From positions 6,456-70,455 of the forward strand of contig JAVEYY010000026.1 of assembly GCA_034003245.1 (NCBI GenBank): DNA of 64,000 bases. Reading direction: 5' to 3'. Position 1 is the first letter of the stretch. Every line of letters starts with the position of its first letter. Source of the DNA: Perlabentimonas sp034003245 (GTDB taxonomy: Bacteria > Bacteroidota > Bacteroidia > Bacteroidales > Tenuifilaceae). A program made the position numbers and the translations under genes. The notes beneath the pieces are model-generated. The model ran no database searches. It was not told where the DNA came from and worked only from the letters and a program-made list of their open reading frames with translations. Below, one piece after another: positions 44,995 to 53,381 of the stretch.

Positions 44995-47277
44995 TTAGAA
45001 TAAATCTACAGAAATATTCTGAATAAAGGCCGTTATTGTATGCTCCCGGCCCACCTTAGCTTCTGTAAGTAACATCAAAACGTTAAGTTCTTCTCCATCC
45101 TTACGGGTAATCGATATTTCGCGTCGTTCTCCAACAATGGCCTGCTTGCCAGGGTCGAGATATGATGCAAGAAACTCGTCCTTATCGGTTGCATCGGGAG
45201 GGAATAAAATTCGTATACTCTGACCAAGGATTTCTTCCTTTGTAACACCAAGAAGTTCTTCTGCTGCCTTATTAAAGAACTGTACAATACCATCCTGATC
45301 AGTAGTTATAATGGCATCAAGGAAACCTTCAAGGGTTTTTTCAGTGCGAATCTTCACGCGCTCAACCTCCTTAAACTGATTCTTGATATCCTCCTTAGCC
45401 TCGCGCAGCTTGCGGTTAAGCTCTACCTCGTTCTGACGGAGCAACTCCTCCTGATGACGCAGCTGTTCAGTTTGCTCCATGGTTTCAATCTCCATCAACT
45501 TCTCTCGTGTGATATCGTGGCCAATAAACACGATCTTAGCCACCTCTCCATACATATCGTTAACGGCAGTGAAAGTTCCGCGGAACCAGCGTTCCTCTTC
45601 CGACTTCATAATCATCTTAAGTTGGCCCTCGTAGGGTATCCCGTGGGTTACGTCATCCCAAATACCATCAATCTGCTTACGATCGTTTTTATGGAAAAGA
45701 TCAAATACCATCTTGGCTTTAGCTTCAACTTGAGTTAGACCAAAAGCTTGCTGAAATTTGTCATTCACATCAATAATATCTCCCGTAGGGCTAAACTCCA
45801 CCTTTATGCTCGATCTATTGAGAGCTTCAATCTGTCCCTCAAAGTCAAGGCTTTGATTTTTCTGCTCAGTTGTATCGATGGCCAGAAAAAGAACCTTTTC
45901 AACTCCACCATGAATATTTCTTACACATGTATAGGTAGCGATTGTCCACAAGTCCTTTCCATTCCGGGTAACATGCTTCATATCGCCCTCAAAGTGGTGG
46001 CCTCCTTTGGCTAGGCTTTCCCATATCTCATCGAACCAAATTCTATCCTTTTTATTAATAAACATCGAGATATGCTTACCCTCCACTTCGGAATTAGCTG
46101 TATACTCCAACTTATTAAGAAACTTAGTATTGGCATAAAGCAGCGTACCATTTACATCGTACTCAGCACGAATTAATGTGTGATTAACGGAATTTGTGAA
46201 GCTAATGAACTTCTCGGCTTGCCTAGCAGCTTCTTCCTGAGTGGCTTGCAACTCCTCCATGTTCTGCCGCATTTGCTCTTCCTGGGTTTGAAGAATCTCG
46301 GCCTGCTCCTGCGACTCTTTAAGCAACTTGGCTGTTCGGATATTTATTTTTGCACTCGAAATTGTTGAGGCAATGCTTTCGGCCACTTTTTCGATAAAAT
46401 CAATTTTATATTGCTCAAAAGGGTGAAACGAGCCCAACTCCATTACCCCATGCACCTCGTCGTTTACTTTAAGAGGCACTAGCACCAAATTCTTTGGGCT
46501 AGAGGTACCCAAACCGGATGTGATCTTGAGATATGAATCGGGTACTTTTTTAAGGATTGTGGTTTCTTTTTCCAATGCGCAGGCGCCAACCAAACCCTCT
46601 CCCCAATCAATTCTCCTGTCGGCATACTTTCTACGTTCGTACGCGTAGCAGGCGGTGAGATTAAAGAATTTGTCACCAAGGTCTGAATCATCAAGCAGGT
46701 AAAATCCGCCTTGGTTGGCATTAATATACTTTACTAAGTTGCTTATAATTTGGTATGAAAGTTCTTCAATATCGTTTTTTTCAGCCCTAAGTATTTCGCC
46801 AAATTTTGCTAATCCCTCTGCAGTCCAACTACGCTGCTCATCCTCTTTTCGTCTAACTGCTTCCTCCTCCTTACTAAGTTTAAGCGTATCGCGCAAATTA
46901 ACAATCGCCTTTCCTAAAACATCGCTCTCCTCGGGTGAGTAATCGGCGTTAATATCCCCCTCTTTCAATTTTTGAACAAATCGATACAGTTTTCGCTGAC
47001 GGGTTACTTCCCTTTCCGAGTATTCAGCTGCTTCGATCTGTATCCCTGACACATACCTAGTTATGTAGTAAGCCGCGATTGCGGCCAGAATGGGTAGCGT
47101 GTCGATTAAGTAAAAAATTGGAAACCTTCGATGGATATCGGCTATACCATTGGCTGTAAAGGCAATATTGAGCATTTGTGCTTGCACAAAAAGAATAAGA
47201 GCCAGGAAACCAAAGGTAATTGTGAAAACAATTATGGTGTAGCGGATTACAAACCCTCTTGAATAGTTTGGTTGCAT
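44995..47277 (-). CDS. Membrane PAS/GAF sensor without output domain
   Basis: 760 residues. Two membrane helices (about 10-32 and 52-70) with a short periplasmic loop, a HAMP-like linker, a GAF domain (about 165-320: NLVKYINANQGGFYLLDD, LVPLKVNDEVHGVMELGSF), a coiled coil, and three PAS domains (about 355-470, 480-600, 650-755) with PAC ends such as LFLAIDTTEQK and IVFIGHDITREK. The protein stops after the third PAS (AFIQNISVDLF): no histidine-kinase, GGDEF, MCP or other output domain. It must act through a partner. It lies near the chemotaxis operon but is separated from it by the DUF4407 gene and a terminator. Confidence 0.85.
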   Translation of the reverse strand: MQPNYSRGFVIRYTIIVFTITFGFLALILFVQAQMLNIAFTANGIADIHRRFPIFYLIDTLPILAAIAAYYITRYVSGIQIEAAEYSEREVTRQRKLYRFVQKLKEGDINADYSPEESDVLGKAIVNLRDTLKLSKEEEAVRRKEDEQRSWTAEGLAKFGEILRAEKNDIEELSYQIISNLVKYINANQGGFYLLDDSDLGDKFFNLTACYAYERRKYADRRIDWGEGLVGACALEKETTILKKVPDSYLKITSGLGTSSPKNLVLVPLKVNDEVHGVMELGSFHPFEQYKIDFIEKVAESIASTISSAKINIRTAKLLKESQEQAEILQTQEEQMRQNMEELQATQEEAARQAEKFISFTNSVNHTLIRAEYDVNGTLLYANTKFLNKLEYTANSEVEGKHISMFINKKDRIWFDEIWESLAKGGHHFEGDMKHVTRNGKDLWTIATYTCVRNIHGGVEKVLFLAIDTTEQKNQSLDFEGQIEALNRSSIKVEFSPTGDIIDVNDKFQQAFGLTQVEAKAKMVFDLFHKNDRKQIDGIWDDVTHGIPYEGQLKMIMKSEEERWFRGTFTAVNDMYGEVAKIVFIGHDITREKLMEIETMEQTEQLRHQEELLRQNEVELNRKLREAKEDIKNQFKEVERVKIRTEKTLEGFLDAIITTDQDGIVQFFNKAAEELLGVTKEEILGQSIRILFPPDATDKDEFLASYLDPGKQAIVGERREISITRKDGEELNVLMLLTEAKVGREHTITAFIQNISVDLF

Positions 47278-47401
47278 AGTCGGAAAAATTTGACTAAAAA
47301 TAGATATTATTTGTTATAATCGCTAAATCTGCACTTAAAAATCTGCTTAATAGATTTTGCTTTTCGGTCAGTGAGGGCCAGTAAAAAAGAATAGAAAGGA
47401 G

Positions 47402-48760
47402 CTAATCGTTGGTCAACGAATTGCCATCCTTTGCAATCTCGTTGGAGATGTGCTCATCCTCACTAAAATCAATATCCTTCATTTCAGGCGATTCTGGTTC
47501 AAAAAGTTTACTAATTTGCTCCAGCGCTTGGTCGTTCAATTCCTCGTCCTGCTCGGCTAATTTGGCCGTAGTGTTAAGTTTGCTTACCTCCTCCTCTTTC
47601 CACTTATCTATCTTTAACTTGTTGATCTCAGCAAGAACTTCAGCCTCTTTCTGAATATGATCCTTCTCAACTTCAAAGAGCCGCTCGTTGCGTTCCTTTT
47701 CTAGTAACCGATGTAGGTCGATGTGATGATCCTCGGTTAGTTCAACCTGAACCACGTCACGTCTAATCTCAACTTGCTTAATATACTCCTCGGCCTCAAG
47801 CAAGTCATCGTAAGGTCCACGAGCGGAGAGCAGCTTTACAATTATTGGGGCACTCTCGATGGTAATGAAAAGAAGAATTATAAACCAGCTTGCCAGCTGT
47901 ATGTTACGGCTGCTCGCCGTTAGAGTATTCATGGCTTGTAAACGAGCAAGAAATCCATCGGATCGCTTATTAACAACCTGTGCCTCTGATAGAACCTGAT
48001 TACGCCTAGCCCTTAATTGTGATAGTTCCTCGTTGTTTTGCTGGATAAGTTGGAGGTTATGCTCACGTAGCTGTTTGAGCTCGTCGTCCACCTTATCGTA
48101 CTCTATTTTTTTTTCGCGGTATACAGGCCCTTTACCAGGAGTTCGAGTAGGACTCATCCCTTCGGCTTCGGCAACTATCATAGAGAATAGGGTATTTCGC
48201 TGTTGTTCCTTCTGCAAGATTTCATCGCGAAGCGAGGTGATGTCTTTCTCGAGTCGTTCTATGTCCAAGAAATCTTTTGAGACCAGATCACGATACTGCA
48301 AATTGCTTTGCTGTTGATCGAACAGAATTTGCTGCTCAATCTCGCGTTCGAATAGTTTCATTTTAAGGGGCATCGAAACCACAAATGCAATTAGAATTGC
48401 CAATATAAAGCGTGGGACGGCCATCCCAAACTCGGCCATACGTTTTGACTGCTTACGCAAACTCGCCACAATATACCAGTCGATAGAGAAGATTAAAAAT
48501 CCCCAGAGAACTCCAAATGCTATAGAAATCTCAATTTTCTGGAATACATTGTGAATAGCATAACCGCCCGATAGTGAAGCCATAACGCCAGTTAGGAAGA
48601 CGATTACCCCTATGCCGTAAAACTTATTAAACTCGGAAGGACATTGTTTAAGGATATAGAGACGCGCTCCTGAGCACCAACAAAAAAATCGGTACAACAG
48701 CGATAACTTGGGCGTTGGTAGTTTAGGTTTATCGGGTTTGGCATCGGCAAGTTTCTGCAT
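47402..48760 (-). CDS. DUF4407 membrane protein
   Basis: 452 residues. Four membrane helices (about 48-68, 78-98, 112-132, 288-306) and a long coiled coil between helices three and four (DFLDIERLEKDITSLRDEI on) plus another charged coiled coil after helix four. Pattern and the start WCSGARLYILKQCPSEFNK match DUF4407, a family of unknown function in Bacteroidota and Actinobacteria. Its proximity to the PAS sensor (124-base gap, same strand) suggests they may work together; this is inference. Confidence 0.8.
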   Translation of the reverse strand: MQKLADAKPDKPKLPTPKLSLLYRFFCWCSGARLYILKQCPSEFNKFYGIGVIVFLTGVMASLSGGYAIHNVFQKIEISIAFGVLWGFLIFSIDWYIVASLRKQSKRMAEFGMAVPRFILAILIAFVVSMPLKMKLFEREIEQQILFDQQQSNLQYRDLVSKDFLDIERLEKDITSLRDEILQKEQQRNTLFSMIVAEAEGMSPTRTPGKGPVYREKKIEYDKVDDELKQLREHNLQLIQQNNEELSQLRARRNQVLSEAQVVNKRSDGFLARLQAMNTLTASSRNIQLASWFIILLFITIESAPIIVKLLSARGPYDDLLEAEEYIKQVEIRRDVVQVELTEDHHIDLHRLLEKERNERLFEVEKDHIQKEAEVLAEINKLKIDKWKEEEVSKLNTTAKLAEQDEELNDQALEQISKLFEPESPEMKDIDFSEDEHISNEIAKDGNSLTND

Positions 48761-48818
48761 GCTAATAGTTTTTTTCCTTACGCTAGGTAAGTTTAATTAC
48801 TAGGCAATAATAATAAAA

Positions 48819-48848
48819 AAAAGGCTTTGGAACAACGCAAAGCCTTTT
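48819..48848 (-). terminator. Terminator of the chemotaxis operon
   Basis: AAAAGGCTTTG/CAAAGCCTTTT 11-bp stem with an eight-base loop, followed on the minus strand by a T tract; it starts 16 bases past the cheB stop. Confidence 0.85.
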
Positions 48849-48864
48849 AGTGCATACTATAAAG

Positions 48865-49935
48865 CTAAAGTTTTACCACGTAGGGTGCAATGGCATCGAG
48901 CGATAGGATTTTATCAACTCCACCCAGTTTTATCGCTTCCTTAGGCATACCAAACACAACACACGATTTCTCATCTTGGGCAACAGTTTTTGCACCAGCC
49001 TGTTTCATTTCTAGCATGCCCTTTGCTCCATCGTCGCCCATTCCAGTCATAATTACACCAACGGCGTTGGCTCCGGCATATCGTGCAGTGCTACGAAAAA
49101 GTACATCAACCGATGGTCGATGCCTATTTACCAAAGGCCCATCCTTTATCTCAACATAATATCTAGCTCCACTTCGCTTAAGTATCATATGGTAATTTCC
49201 AGGCGCAATAAGTGCACGGCCTCGAATAACGCTATCGCCATTTTCGGCCTCCTTAACAGTAATTTTGCAGAGTTCGTTTAGCCTGGCGGCAAATGAGGTG
49301 GTAAACTTTTCGGGCATATGCTGCACAATTACAATTCCGGGCGTATCAAGGGGCATTGCCTGCAAAAAAGTAGTAAGAGCCTCAGTACCTCCAGTTGATG
49401 CCCCAACAGCAATAACATACTCCGTGGTTTTAATCATACTCATGTTGGGAGTAACCGGAGGAAGCACTGCATCGGCGGAGTACTTTGGTTCAACAGCGTG
49501 CGGTTCAACTAAAATCCGTTTACGTGCAATTCGTGCCTGTGCTGCCGCTTTTACAGCATCACAAATTCGAATTTTCGATTCCTCAAAGAATGTCTTGGTG
49601 TTAACCTGTGGTTTTGTTATTATATCAACTGCCCCAAACTCGAGTGCTCTAATGGCCGTTTCGGTTCCCTTTTCTGTTAAACTCGATATTATAACAACGG
49701 GAATAGGATGCTGCGTCATTATCTTCTTTAAAAATGTAAGCCCATCCATCCTTGGCATTTCCACGTCGAGGGTGATAACGTCGGGCACCTCCTCGGCAAT
49801 TTTTTTGGCAGCAAAATAGGGGTCAGTTGCTGTTCCCATTACTTCGAGGTGTGGGTCGGAGCTGATAATCTGGCTAAGAGTTTGTCTAACAACGGCCGAA
49901 TCGTCTACTATTAATACTCTAATCTTGTTGCCCAT
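48865..49935 (-). CDS. cheB: Chemotaxis response regulator methylesterase CheB
   Basis: 356 residues. Receiver domain 1-125 (LIVDDSAVVRQTL, phospho-Asp in TLDVEMPRMDG) and methylesterase domain from about 170 with the catalytic Ser in VGASTGGTEAL, His in VQHMPEKF and Asp in MTGMGDDGAKGM. Removes methyl groups from chemoreceptor glutamates, and deamidates glutamines, when phosphorylated by CheA. Last gene of the che operon. Confidence 0.97.
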   Translation of the reverse strand: MGNKIRVLIVDDSAVVRQTLSQIISSDPHLEVMGTATDPYFAAKKIAEEVPDVITLDVEMPRMDGLTFLKKIMTQHPIPVVIISSLTEKGTETAIRALEFGAVDIITKPQVNTKTFFEESKIRICDAVKAAAQARIARKRILVEPHAVEPKYSADAVLPPVTPNMSMIKTTEYVIAVGASTGGTEALTTFLQAMPLDTPGIVIVQHMPEKFTTSFAARLNELCKITVKEAENGDSVIRGRALIAPGNYHMILKRSGARYYVEIKDGPLVNRHRPSVDVLFRSTARYAGANAVGVIMTGMGDDGAKGMLEMKQAGAKTVAQDEKSCVVFGMPKEAIKLGGVDKILSLDAIAPYVVKL

Positions 49936-49971
49936 ATTAAGAATAAATTAGCTGTTTATCAATACTTCGGT

Positions 49972-50451
49972 TTATGGCTGGGGGTTAATTGTCCTATCGA
50001 TATACCGCTGTTTAACTTCACCGGTTAGGGTGTAATACTCAATTTTCCGCCCCAACTTTCCACCAACACTTTTGGCCACAATGGGAATTCTAAGTTCCTC
50101 GAGCATTTCCATGGCCAGCTTAATATTTCGCTCACCAATATGGAATTGCGAAATATTTGTGTCAATCACCTCACCCCCGCCAAACACCTTGGCTCTTATA
50201 TTAGTTTTCTTTGATCCTAGGCTCAACATCTTTTCCACTAACTTTTCAATGGCAATATTCCCATACTTTGGGCTAGCCAACCCCTGCCCGTTCCAGAAGG
50301 GTAACATGTAATGGTTAATCCCTCCAACCTGAAGAATTGGGTCGTACAGGCAAACCGCTACGCAAGAACCCAGGATTGTAGAGACCCTGTGGGGTTCCTT
50401 GCTGGCGAATAGTGCTGCTGGATATAAAAAATGGGTATTCTCCTGCTCCAT
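49972..50451 (-). CDS. cheD: Chemoreceptor glutamine deamidase CheD
   Basis: 159 residues. Catalytic Cys30 in ILGSCVAVCLYD and His47 in GGINHYMLP, 17 residues apart as in Thermotoga CheD; FGGGEVID follows. Deamidates receptor glutamines; in Bacillus it also partners CheC. No CheC is seen here. Eleven bases after the kinase-like gene. Confidence 0.95.
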   Translation of the reverse strand: MEQENTHFLYPAALFASKEPHRVSTILGSCVAVCLYDPILQVGGINHYMLPFWNGQGLASPKYGNIAIEKLVEKMLSLGSKKTNIRAKVFGGGEVIDTNISQFHIGERNIKLAMEMLEELRIPIVAKSVGGKLGRKIEYYTLTGEVKQRYIDRTINPQP

Positions 50452-50462
50452 AAGCCTTTGGC

Positions 50463-51365
50463 CTAAAAGGTTTCTTCGTCCGAATCAAAGAAAGTTTCGT
50501 TTGCATCCGATGCAAAATCGGATGTTTCCTGATTGCTCTCGGGAATGCTGATGGTGAAACATGCTCCTTTTCCCAGCTCACTCTCAATATTTATCTTGCC
50601 ATCGAGCATCTCAATAACGGCTTTGTTAACCGACAACCCTAATCCATGCCCCCGGTTAAGGGAGTTTATTCCGGTGTCAAGGCGCTTAAACCTATCGAAA
50701 ATTATCTTCTGATTCTCTTTACTAATTCCTATGCCGTGATCGCGAACACAAACAACAAGGTTGCGCCCTTGAAGCTGAGTAATAATCTCTACTTGCCCAC
50801 CCTCGAAGCTGAAATTTATGGCATTGCTAAGTAAATTGGCCAATATGAGCTTTAACTTTTCGGGATCTGTCTTAAAAAGAAACATCCCAGGCTCATCCAT
50901 ATTTAACTTGTTGTCGAATACTACATGTAATTTTTTGCGACGAGCCTCAAGCTTAAACGATTCTATCACGCTCTCGATAAGGTTTACAACATCGGTATTA
51001 AAGACTTCGGGGAAAATTTCTCCAGCCTCAATCTTAGCCGCGACAAAAATATTACGGAACTGAAAATCGAGAGTGAATGCCTCGGAGTGAATGAGTGCAA
51101 TCATGGTTACAACCTTTTTCCAGTTCTCCTTATCCACCGAGAGAATTGCTCTAGACAAGCCAAGAATAGAGGTAAAGGGGTTTATAATCTCGTTGGTGAT
51201 ATTAGAGATAAAGTGACTCTTGAGCGATTCGGACTCCTCGAGCTTCTTATTTACATTTTTTAATTCCTCGTTGAGCGATTTAAGCTCCTTCACGGCAATT
51301 TTATTCTGTTCAAAACGACGTTTCAGCTCATCCAAAAGCTCCTCGTCGGTAATTTTATGTCCCAT
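50463..51365 (-). CDS. Histidine-kinase-like protein lacking the phospho-acceptor His
   Basis: 300 residues, no membrane segment. N-terminal coiled coil, then a HisKA-like helix where the usual SHEIRTPL motif reads SNITNEIINPF: Asn58 stands in place of His. The HATPase domain is intact: N box LILANLLSNAINFS, G1 DHGIGIS, F box FDRFKR, G2 GHGLGLSV. It could bind ATP but should not autophosphorylate in the standard way. It sits inside the che operon between cheR and cheD, suggesting a scaffold or regulatory role. Acidic C-terminal tail. Confidence 0.85.
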   Translation of the reverse strand: MGHKITDEELLDELKRRFEQNKIAVKELKSLNEELKNVNKKLEESESLKSHFISNITNEIINPFTSILGLSRAILSVDKENWKKVVTMIALIHSEAFTLDFQFRNIFVAAKIEAGEIFPEVFNTDVVNLIESVIESFKLEARRKKLHVVFDNKLNMDEPGMFLFKTDPEKLKLILANLLSNAINFSFEGGQVEIITQLQGRNLVVCVRDHGIGISKENQKIIFDRFKRLDTGINSLNRGHGLGLSVNKAVIEMLDGKINIESELGKGACFTISIPESNQETSDFASDANETFFDSDEETF

Positions 51366-51424
51366 AATCGTATGAATATTTATGTTGAACTTCTTGCTTT
51401 ACAATTGATAACGAATAAAAAAGC

Positions 51425-52279
51425 CTAAATACGTTTAAATATTGTAGGTTTTACCTGCTTTAACGGTACCTGCATATTCATTATAGATTCTGAATGCCCA
51501 AGGAAAAAGTAGCCATCGGGCCTAAGCTTATCGCATAACTTTTGGATAACTTTTTCCTGCGTCTCGCGATCGAAGTATATTAACACATTCCTGCAAAATA
51601 CGATATCAAATGTTTCGGGAATATCGTAGTAGTTGTCCATAAAGTTTAAGCGACCAAATCGAACTTTCTTTCTAAGGTTGGGCCCGACTTTTACTGTTGG
51701 ATTAAGTCTCTCCTTACTTTTCAGAAAATACTTTCTCTTTGTTTCCAGGGGAATGATTGAAACCCGATCCTCCTTATAAACCGCATCAACGGCTTTTTGC
51801 AGGATTTGAGTTGAAATATCTGTGCCAATTATTGAGTAATCAAAACCAGGGTTCTTCTCGGCAAAATCGGCCATAACAATGGCAATGGTATAGGGCTCCT
51901 CTCCGCTCGAGCAGCCAGCACTCCAAACCTTTAACATTCGATTTCGGGATTCCTGTATAAGCTCGGGAAGAGCTGTTTGGGTTAAAAAATCGAAATGCAC
52001 GGGCTCTCTGAAGAAATCGGTTTTATTTGTGCTCACCACATCAAGCATATGGATGATCTCGTTGTTAAGCCCCTCCTTGCTGAAAACATAATCGATATAC
52101 TCCTTGAATGAACTCAGGTTAAGCTCTCTAAGCCTTTTCTGCAATCGACTTTGGAGCATAACTTTTTTAACTGGTGGCATCTTTATTCCACTCTCCTTAT
52201 ATATAAATCGGCTAAGCTTGTCAAACTCATCCTGAGTTAGCTGTGCCTTGAAAATCTCGTTTAAACGGGAATTAAACAT
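51425..52279 (-). CDS. cheR: Chemotaxis methyltransferase CheR
   Basis: 284 residues. N-terminal helical domain (FKAQLTQDEFDKLSRFIY) and an S-adenosylmethionine-dependent methyltransferase fold (NKTDFFREPVHFDFL, VWSAGCSSGEEPYTIAI, FDIVFCRNVLIYFD). Methylates chemoreceptor glutamates, opposing CheB. Separated from cheW by a 558-base spacer with palindromic elements, so may have its own promoter. Confidence 0.97.
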   Translation of the reverse strand: MFNSRLNEIFKAQLTQDEFDKLSRFIYKESGIKMPPVKKVMLQSRLQKRLRELNLSSFKEYIDYVFSKEGLNNEIIHMLDVVSTNKTDFFREPVHFDFLTQTALPELIQESRNRMLKVWSAGCSSGEEPYTIAIVMADFAEKNPGFDYSIIGTDISTQILQKAVDAVYKEDRVSIIPLETKRKYFLKSKERLNPTVKVGPNLRKKVRFGRLNFMDNYYDIPETFDIVFCRNVLIYFDRETQEKVIQKLCDKLRPDGYFFLGHSESIMNMQVPLKQVKPTIFKRI

Positions 52280-52597
52280 ACGCTAATAAGCTGGATTTGG
52301 TTTTCTAATAAATTTCAAATGCTGTTTTGCTCATTTTAGCAAACAAAAAAATCATTCCCTAAATTTACAAATTCAAATTTTAATAACCCACTACTTTTGA
52401 TTAAAAATAGGCTTTATTAATGATATATCCTGTAAAGAACATCCAATTTTCCTCTGTCATCAAGCAAAAAAATCAAAAAAAACACTTACTGCTGAATGCC
52501 AGCAGATTGGATTCAATACACGAGAATCATGATAAATCAAGTGGATTTTTCTTACACAAAAAAGTATATCGTTAGTGGTGGGATATGCTTATAATAA

Positions 52598-52669
52598 GGG
52601 CTGTTCAAAAAGCTCGCCCCTCAATGTTAGTGATTCCCCTAAACCTGATTTTTGCTTTTTGAACAGCCC
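52598..52669. mobile_element. 72-base palindrome with 15-bp terminal inverted repeats (MITE-like)
   Basis: GGGCTGTTCAAAAAG ... CTTTTTGAACAGCCC, perfect 15-bp ends around a 42-base centre with no coding capacity. Ends of this type occur on IS elements of Bacteroidota. No clear target-site duplication. Could alternatively be a large hairpin terminator of the cheA-cheW transcript. Confidence 0.5.
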
Positions 52670-52671
52670 GA

Positions 52672-52726
52672 TGGGGACATAAAAAAAATTATTAGCTCCA
52701 GCCTAAAAATTGTAATTTGTCCCCAA
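52672..52726. repeat. REP-like palindrome with TGGGGACA ends
   Basis: TGGGGACA and TGTCCCCA at the ends of a 55-base AT-rich unit, two bases from the previous element. The text resembles REP-type repeats linked to Tnp_REP (Y1) transposases; no transposase is present. Confidence 0.45.
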
Positions 52727-52837
52727 ATTCAATTTAACCCTACCTAAAGAACTGATTTATAGGTTTAACCCAAACGCACTCTTTATATAAAGGTACAACA
52801 ATTACCAATGGAAATCAAGTAAAATTCATTTTTTTTA

Positions 52838-53359
52838 CTAGTTGATCTCCTCAATTGTGGTTGTTTTTTCTGTTTCCTCTGTCTTAAATTTGAGGTCTGT
52901 TACATCCTCGGTAGAGAATACGGCATCCATATCAAGAATCATAATAAACTTATCATCGATATTGGCCACACCTTCAATAAACTCGGACTTATACTTACTT
53001 CCAATGCTGGGGGGGGGCATAATTTGACCCTTCTCAATTTCAAGCACAGCCTGAACAGCATCCACAAGTGCGCCAATCTGTATTTGCTCGCCATCAACCT
53101 GAATATCAAGAACAATTATGCAGGTATTGGTGGTATACTCGGTTGGCGCCATGCCAAACTTAATGCGAGTATCGATTACAGGAAGGACTGTCCCTCTGAG
53201 GTTAATAACCCCTTTCATGTAACCAGGTGCTTTGGGAACCTCAGTTATTTTGGTCATCTCCAAAATATTTAGAACTTTGCCCACATGGGCAGCAAATTCC
53301 TCTTCACCCAATTTAAACGATAGGTAGGAGTTAATTTTTGATAGGTTGTCTTGGTTCAT
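52838..53359 (-). CDS. cheW: Chemotaxis coupling protein CheW
   Basis: 173 residues from the ATG at 53359, chosen because AAAGGAGG lies seven bases upstream; the frame runs on to 53437 inside cheA. CheW fold: SYLSFKLGEEEFAAHVGKV, PGYMKGVINLRGTVLPVID, IGALVDAVQAVLEIEKGQI, FIEGVANIDDKFIMILD. Links chemoreceptors to CheA. Twenty-two bases after cheA. Confidence 0.96.
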   Translation of the reverse strand: MNQDNLSKINSYLSFKLGEEEFAAHVGKVLNILEMTKITEVPKAPGYMKGVINLRGTVLPVIDTRIKFGMAPTEYTTNTCIIVLDIQVDGEQIQIGALVDAVQAVLEIEKGQIMPPPSIGSKYKSEFIEGVANIDDKFIMILDMDAVFSTEDVTDLKFKTEETEKTTTIEEIN

Positions 53360-53365
53360 ATGCAT

Positions 53366-53373
53366 TCCTCCTT
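53366..53373 (-). promoter_or_regulatory. Unusually strong Shine-Dalgarno of cheW (AAAGGAGG)
   Basis: Perfect AAAGGAGG in the cheA-cheW gap, at optimal distance from ATG 53359 and too close to the earlier ATG at 53365. Most other genes in the window have no such site. Confidence 0.7.
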
Positions 53374-53381
53374 TAAGTAAT

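Larger units (their letters stand above)
52280..52837. other. Long spacer between cheW and cheR
   Basis: 558 bases in an otherwise tight operon. Holds two adjacent palindromic elements (52598-52669 and 52672-52726); the rest is AT-rich and I see no ORF or RNA gene. Confidence 0.6.
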
